The position numbers were made by a program, and so were the translations under genes. Shown here piece by piece: positions 21,501 through 25,837 of a stretch of 25,837 bases of DNA. Under the pieces are notes generated by a model. That model ran no database searches. It saw only the letters and a list, made by a program, of their open reading frames with translations, and was not told where the DNA came from. Source of the DNA: Clarireedia homoeocarpa (taxonomy: Eukaryota > Ascomycota > Leotiomycetes > Helotiales > Rutstroemiaceae); assembly GCA_001465935.1 (NCBI GenBank), contig LNKV01000149.1, forward strand, positions 1-25,837. The letters run 5' to 3'. Position 1 is the stretch's first letter; the number at the start of each line of letters is the position of its first letter.

Positions 21501-23371
21501 AGAAACTCACTGATGAATACTCACCAAGCGATGTCAGTGAAACTGGTGTTCAGAGCAATACGGATAAGAATACGGATAACTACTGGAAGAAATTGCACGA
21601 ATCGAGGACTTGGGATCAATTTTACTATAATTTCATGATCCAAACAGAAAAGCGTGACGAAAGTCAAGTTGTGACTCGCTATATTCAAAAAAATGAGGAA
21701 GAACCGGAGAAAGAAACGGGGAAGGAAAAATGGTGGAGGAAACCACTGGACGAAATAAAAAGGGAAAAGGAAAATCGGGAGATGAAATGGAAAAGCGAAA
21801 AAAGGAACAAGGAAGAAAAGATGAAAGGGAAGAAGCAGATTCTTCGAGTTGATCAGCTCTGGTTATGGGTAATTGATGAGAGTATGTTACTGCAATTTTA
21901 TTCTAAAGCTTCTAAGGAGGATTAACTAATTTTATTAACAGAGACCATCATTACGAGTTCAACGCATAGACTAGATGATGGAGATCCGGTTTCGGAGCGC
22001 ATTTTCACTTATCTGAGAGAGGCAGAATGGAACAAAAATGGCCAGTTTCCTCTATCGACTATTGCGGAGATGACCGAGTTCATCACAATATTCTATATCG
22101 ATCAGATTGAAAGGTCTATATATAACTATAGGCAACATGACCTGTCAGCAATGCAAATATTTTCAAACACTATCAATAATGCGGTACTTTGATACTCTTC
22201 TTTCATATTGCTACGTCGGATACATACTGACTTTTAGAAGGCTGATACAGAAGTAAAGTTGTTTGATGAATTCTATCGCAAAATTAAAATTAAGCTCAGA
22301 GAATTAAATGGAGGGAGGAAGAAAGAGGCAAAAATCTATCGCAAACTTCTGGGAGAGAAGGAGAAGGAGGAGCACAAGAAGGAGGAGCACGAGAAGGAGG
22401 AGCACGAGAAGGAGGAGCCTGCACCAGAAAATCCAGACCAAACAGGTTATACAGAGCAAGAAAAAGATTACAAATACATTCACGAGGCGACAAAGCTTCT
22501 CAAGGAAGTCAAAGATATTCGAGATGAGCTCTATATTCTCAATTATCTACTAAAGCAACAGAAAGGTGTCTGGGAGGAATTCTTGGAAATTTTGGATGGA
22601 AAAGCACCGAGAGGAACAGAGAAACAGAAAGGACCTGAAAATATCATCAAAGATGTTGACGAAATGGAGAAGATTGCACAGAAAATACAGGAATCTGTAT
22701 GTCTCTTTGTCTTATATAGATCTTATCTGCTGATCTGTCTAGTTGAATGACCTCCTATCACTTGAGCAGAATGAAGCAAGTCTTTCCGAGGCTGGGTTGG
22801 CAAGAGAGCAGGGAACGACTGTTCTGATCTTTACAATCATTACTATAATCTTTGTAAGCGCTCCTCAATACAGTACTGACTATATTGTCTAATCTAACGA
22901 GCGGTCTCTAGCTTCCTATGTCGTTCCTTACCTCCCTTTTCGCATTAAATGTTACGAACTTCCCACACACAGATAATAACATATCATATAAACCAAAGTT
23001 CATTTTTTCAATAATATGTAAGCATGTACCCTAAACATCTCGGTATATGATTTACTGATGAAAGGTTTTAGTTGGAATCACAGCCGCCATCTCTATACCG
23101 GTGATTCTCTACGCTCTCGAACAGCAAAAGTTTAACAAAATTGTTTCTCGGTTGAAAGGAAGGTTGACAAAACGTATGTAATTTGTATCATTTACCGCTG
23201 CGTGAAATTTTACTAACTATGTGGCCGTTAGGCATTGAAAATGCCAGTAATGGACCTAACATGAGCTCAACAGGGAATAGTTCTCCGGATGTGCCTCTTG
23301 GTGAACGATCACATCGAGGCCTCAGAGAAAGGTTTCTTGGGCGAAGTAAAACGCCAGGTTCAAGTGTTTGA
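18554..23371 (+). CDS. Ankyrin-repeat protein with C-terminal CorA-like membrane domain; one probable frameshift
   Basis: Exons: 18,554-20,784 (frame break near 20,025), 20,842-20,856, 20,910-21,038, 21,280-21,390, 21,440-21,881, 21,942-22,183, 22,238-22,696, 22,743-22,853, 22,912-23,017, 23,072-23,173, 23,232-23,371. All joins after the break are in frame; introns are 46-60 nt except one of 241. About 1,360 residues if one base is restored. Residues about 53-430 hold nine or ten ankyrin repeats (Q-T-P-L-H-I-A-C type). The middle carries hallmarks of the fungal ankyrin/CorA-like family: F-D-A-T-I-V-D, R-V-D-F-L-R-R-T-R-S-V, R-W-L-H-L-S-A-N-N, M-P-Y-L-T, R-T-W-D-Q-F-Y-Y, V-D-Q-L-W-L-W-V-I-D-E then K-T-I-I-T-S across an intron. 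The C-terminus has two membrane helices (T-V-L-I-F-T-I-I-T-I-I-F-L-P-M-S-F and F-G-I-T-A-A-I-S-I-P-V-I-L-Y). After helix 1 the tripeptide is A-L-N (22,942-22,950), not the G-M-N of CorA Mg2+ channels, so transport is doubtful. The 241-nt intron may hide another exon. Confidence 0.87.
19136..19400 (+). repeat. 114-bp tandem ankyrin units similar at DNA level
   Basis: Two full units (19,136-19,249 and 19,250-19,363) and the start of a third share long identical runs such as cagactccgcttcata and gaactcaaagatggtaatg with a strict 114-base period. Each encodes 38 residues, five more than a standard 33-residue ankyrin repeat. The rest of the array is far less alike, so these units arose by recent duplication or are homogenised. 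Confidence 0.85.
19523..19546 (+). repeat. 12-bp perfect tandem duplication in ankyrin exon
   Basis: ctgattgggcga occurs twice in succession, encoding L-I-G-R twice. It lies between ankyrin repeats and keeps the frame. Confidence 0.85.
19580..19669 (+). repeat. 45-bp tandem duplication in ankyrin exon
   Basis: Two 15-residue units, R-H-T-E-R-D-V-I-K-S-L-F-P-Q-K and H-Y-T-E-R-D-G-I-V-S-L-L-P-E-E, are encoded by clearly related DNA (tactgaaagagatg in both). They form an insert between ankyrin repeats about seven and eight. Confidence 0.8.
20014..20033 (+). other. Frame break in ankyrin/CorA gene
   Basis: The upstream frame stops at TGA 20,027-20,029. The downstream frame opens after TAG 20,011-20,013 and continues to the GTAAGT donor at 20,785. 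Both sides read as genuine protein up to the break, and the family appears continuous here (L-N-E-S-E-D-R-Q-Q-E before, I-R-K-A-S-K-F-K after). One base missing from the TTT tract at 20,025-20,027 explains it. The alternative is an intron 19,933-20,033 (GTGTGT donor, gatcag acceptor, in frame), which would delete coding-like sequence and has only weak branch points. Confidence 0.75.
22361..22420 (+). repeat. 15-bp microsatellite-like repeat, four units, in coding exon
   Basis: Four consecutive units of gagaaggaggagcac (one with aag first, the last ending cct) encode E-K-E-E-H, K-K-E-E-H, E-K-E-E-H, E-K-E-E-P. This is a charged, probably coiled or disordered linker ahead of the predicted cytosolic helices that precede the membrane domain. 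Confidence 0.9.
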
Positions 23372-23509
23372 AAGATGAAGAAACAAGATTGAACTAATGA
23401 TTCCTTGGATACTATGAGCTTATCCTTGAGAAGGTATCGCTGTGTTATACCGTCGAATGAAATATCTAGCTGAAGTTTCGATGTACGGTCGAGAAGAGGT
23501 TAAATTGTA

Positions 23510-23869
23510 ATGACTTCGTCGGGAATGGAATGTTTCGTACTCAGCATGAAACTAGTTTGTTTTTCTTTCCTATGTATTTCAGAAAACTATCTCAAACCCA
23601 TTGGCAATGGTTTTGGTATGGTAGCGATAATGTCTGGTATCGACAAAGACAGTCTCAACTTGCTCTCGGGTGCAGTATTTTCAGGTGATCTGGAGAAACC
23701 CGTCAAACTCAATATATCTGTGGTTAATAAGGCGGATGATATTGATGGAAAGGGAATTGCGACTTCGCAATTAGGACAAATAAATTACACTATTGAAGGT
23801 TCCTCAGATGATCGGCAACGCATAGAGCAGCAGAGGGGGTCTACGTATAAGAGGCGCACTAAATCGTAG
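23510..23869 (+). CDS. Hypothetical 119-residue ORF, doubtful
   Basis: ATG to TAG, beginning 138 bases after the stop of the ankyrin/CorA gene. The first 24 codons include a hydrophobic stretch (L-V-C-F-S-F-L-C-I-S) that could pass for a signal or anchor, but tatttcag at about 23,574-23,581 also looks like a splice acceptor, so the front may be intronic or untranslated. The rest has balanced composition (G-I-D-K-D-S-L-N-L-L, N-Y-T-I-E-G) and a basic C-terminus. I recognise no family. It could be a small gene, the end of a lost gene, or 3' untranslated sequence of its neighbour. Confidence 0.3.
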   Translation: MTSSGMECFVLSMKLVCFSFLCISENYLKPIGNGFGMVAIMSGIDKDSLNLLSGAVFSGDLEKPVKLNISVVNKADDIDGKGIATSQLGQINYTIEGSSDDRQRIEQQRGSTYKRRTKS

Positions 23870-24199
23870 TAGCTTAGCTCAATTATTTCTCACATGCTTA
23901 ATGTTTCTGAAGCTTTCGAGATATAATAGAGGTTGTGCTTGTCGTACTGTGTTTTTTATGCCCTGCGATGGCCGTTGTTATCATCGTCATGCCCTCTGTT
24001 GTGCTTATTATCGTCGTGCCCCTCCTTTATTGTACACTCGTCAGTATGCCTTTGTCATGGTGTTCTGGTAGTGGTTCCCTCCATCGTCGTGTACGCCGCT
24101 GTACTCGCCGTCGTTGTTGTCGCCTTTACCGGGAGAAGGAGTGGATTCCCATAGATACCAGGGATTCAAATCGTAGAGGTTCATTGCTGGACAGAACGC
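23870..24199. other. Low-complexity stretch rich in GTCGT/GTTGT
   Basis: From about 23,930 to 24,125 the plus strand is dominated by short cgtcgt, gttgtt and gtcgcc variations. Frames open here on both strands mainly because of this composition, and those on the plus strand lack ATG starts. I see no gene. Confidence 0.5.
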
Positions 24200-24315
24200 A
24201 AAACAGTTCTGGGAGGAAAGAAGGGTACGATTTTGTGCACAGGCAGCTATCGACGGTATAGGGACTACCAAAAGATAGTCGCGAGAGGAGATAGCCGATT
24301 TTGGCGTTTGTGCAT
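24200..24315 (-). repeat. Direct repeat, left copy
   Basis: Paired with 24,760-24,875 at an offset of exactly 560. Shared runs include gggaggaaag, gtgcacaggcagctatcga, gtcgcgagag and cgattttgg. Read on the minus strand both copies stay open and give similar peptides (S-R-D-Y-L-L-V-V-P and S-R-D-Q-L-L-V-V-P, then S-I-A-A-C-A and N-R-T). Confidence 0.8.
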
Positions 24316-24394
24316 GAAGTTGCTTAGCAGACAAGTTCGACGTTAAGATAGCCTATGCTTGGCGTTAATTCTGGTTGACTTCGTCCCATGACCC

Positions 24395-24690
24395 CTATCT
24401 TAAGTGCTTCATCCCAAGAATGATACCCACGGTCTGCTGCATTGCACGTTCCAGCTTCTCATCATTCTCAATAGCACCTTCTAGTACACAACGCTGATAT
24501 GCACTCTGCTCTCAATGATCCGTGCTAACCCTAAGGGTGTGTCTACATATTCGTGTCCCATGCCTAACGCGCCTTTGTACCGAATGCCGAATAGATCGCC
24601 CCTCCAGAATAATCTATCTTTAGGAGGGTCGAAACCGATGTAATTCGTGCGGCCTAAGACCTGATGTGAATTGAGACTAGCTGGGCATCG
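24395..24690 (-). pseudogene. Decayed coding stretch of unknown family
   Basis: On the minus strand, one frame from about 24,690 to the TAG at 24,481 encodes protein-like sequence (F-W-R-G-D-L-F-G-I-R-Y-K-G-A-L-G-M-G-H-E-Y, then G-L-A-R-I-I-E-S). From about 24,507 a second frame takes over (V-L-E-G-A-I-E-N-D-E-K-L-E-R-A-M, then G-I-I-L-G-M-K-H-L) and stops at 24,395. The switch suggests a frameshifted gene fragment. It lies between the two direct repeats, so a dead mobile element is possible. No start codon and no recognised family. Confidence 0.35.
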
Positions 24691-24759
24691 GATCTGTCGG
24701 CAGGAATTCGAAGAGCAGTTGTTTTGTCTATATTGAGTAGTTACTGTAACACAGTCAAG

Positions 24760-24875
24760 GCGAACAGTTTGGGAGGAAAGAGGAGTTCGGTTTCGTGCAC
24801 AGGCAGCTATCGATAGCAGAGGAACCACCAATAGTTGGTCGCGAGAGAACATGGTCGATTTTGGTGGGTATACAC
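24760..24875 (-). repeat. Direct repeat, right copy
   Basis: Partner of 24,200-24,315, about three quarters identical by eye. Similarity begins at aacagttt/gggaggaaag and fades after cgattttgg. The orientation is the same, so the pair looks like flanking repeats of a small degraded element or a duplicated gene segment. Confidence 0.8.
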
Positions 24876-24974
24876 AGGGCAAAAATCGGCTATATTTTGC
24901 TCCGCTTGGGGTGGGCAGTGGGATGGTATATTATCGTAGTGGTCACAATGAGGTAAAGAGGGCTCCCCCATGAC

Positions 24975-25042
24975 AAAAAAAGTGTGACACTTTTTGTATA
25001 GTAAGCGATGGTTTATTTAGGTGGGAGTGTCGCACTTTTTTT
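24975..25042. repeat. 17-bp inverted repeat with 34-bp spacer
   Basis: The left arm aaaaaaagtgtgacact (24,975-24,991) matches the reverse complement of agtgtcgcacttttttt (25,026-25,042) with one mismatch. The left arm is itself nearly palindromic around tgtgaca. It could be a hairpin, or the terminal repeats of a very short DNA-transposon derivative; a TA follows the right arm, but no clear TA pair flanks the element. Confidence 0.7.
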
Positions 25043-25144
25043 ATAATACCGGCGATAGTTTCCTTCAGTTAGACTTAGTGTCAGGAGGTAGAATAAAGAA
25101 GTACAGGGAACGTGAGGGGTCGGTGATAAGGAAGGTAAGATAGT

Positions 25145-25837
25145 CTTGCTTTAAATATATATAAATAGTAATTTCGAGCTAATATAGTTTAGATTATATT
25201 TTATCTTTAATATAATTTAGATTTATAAAATATAACTATTTTTTCTTATTTATTTTATAATAATTTATATAAAAAATTTTTTATTTATATTATTTAATAA
25301 AATCTTATATAATTATAAATCTATTTTTAAAATTAGAAAAAAGTATTTTTATATTATTTATTTAATAAAAATATTTTATATATATAATTATAAATTTTAT
25401 ATATTAAATTATTTTATTTTAAATAATTTATAAATAATATTAAAAAAAAATATTTTAAAATATATAAAGTTAAATTAAATAGAACTTTATAAAATTAATA
25501 TTAATATAATTAAAAATATAAAAAAATATATAAATTTATAAAGAAATTAAATAATATTTTTTATATTCTTTTAAATAATTTATAAATAATTTATATAAAT
25601 TTCTATCTTTATAAAATTTAAAAGTATTTAAAATTATTATTATAAATTATTAATAATTTTAAAATTTATAAAAAAGATTTAAATTATTATTATAAATTAT
25701 TTTAATATTATTTAAAAACTTAAAAAAGATTTTATAATAATTTATATATAAGAAATTATAAAAATTAATAATAATAATATATTATATTTATTAAATTATT
25801 TAATATTTAATAATATTACTTTTAATAATAAAATAAG
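25145..25837. other. Second RIP-like AT-rich block (left edge)
   Basis: Composition switches abruptly to nearly pure A/T after gatagtcttgctttaaatat. CA and TG are essentially absent, and occasional CG remains (tttcgagct). No ORF, LTR or pol motif is recognisable. It encloses the gene island from the right and continues beyond the window. Confidence 0.85.

Noticed and set aside
23183..23371. Independent 62-residue ORF
   Set aside because: Only its end is coding: it is the last exon (23,232-23,371) of the ankyrin/CorA gene, reached through a GTATGT...CTAAC...TTAG intron.
23933..24334. ORFs of 73-108 residues on both strands
   Set aside because: They start at TTG or GTG or arise from GTCGT-type low complexity. 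The only notable content is the direct repeat, reported separately.

Overview
The window is nuclear DNA of a filamentous ascomycete (Pezizomycotina). Three things show this. Two AT-rich blocks have almost no CpA or TpG, the footprint of repeat-induced point mutation (RIP). The genes carry many 46-101 nt introns with fungal signals (GTAAGT/GTATGT donors, CTAAC/CTGAC branch points). The two main genes belong to fungal families: a HET (heterokaryon incompatibility) protein and an ankyrin/CorA-like membrane protein. I cannot name the species.

Layout. About 1-14,780 is a RIP-ruined retrotransposon block built from tandem or nested copies of one Ty3/Gypsy chromovirus of about 6.7 kb (gag-RT-RNase H-integrase-chromodomain, LTR about 190 bp) plus a diverged LTR variant. 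The two single N bases (6490 and 13356) each sit exactly at a tandem-duplication junction, so the local order may be partly an assembly artefact. A decayed coding fragment (14,885-15,208) marks the block edge. The gene island runs from about 15,235 to 25,145, and a second RIP-like AT block (25,145-25,837) closes the window.

Gene island. On the minus strand (16,625 to 15,235), a HET domain exon joins in frame, through a canonical intron, to an exon resembling DUF3597, followed by three CCHC zinc knuckles. Two of the knuckles are interrupted by introns at the same codon position. Spliced, this gives an intact 402-residue protein with an architecture I do not recognise. About 1.9 kb away and head-to-head, a plus-strand gene (18,554-23,371) has about 11 exons and encodes an N-terminal ankyrin array, a long fungal-specific middle region and a C-terminal CorA-like two-helix membrane domain, with ALN where CorA has GMN. 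This gene has a probable one-base frameshift near 20,025 but is otherwise intact. Downstream are a weak 119-codon ORF, a pair of about 115 bp direct repeats 560 bp apart, a decayed coding stretch and a short inverted repeat.

How they may work together. HET proteins mediate non-self recognition and cell death in ascomycetes; ankyrin arrays often act as recognition surfaces. A HET gene facing a polymorphism-prone repeat protein at the edge of a RIP block would suit a rapidly evolving allorecognition or defence locus. That pairing is inference only; the sequence shows no shared regulation.
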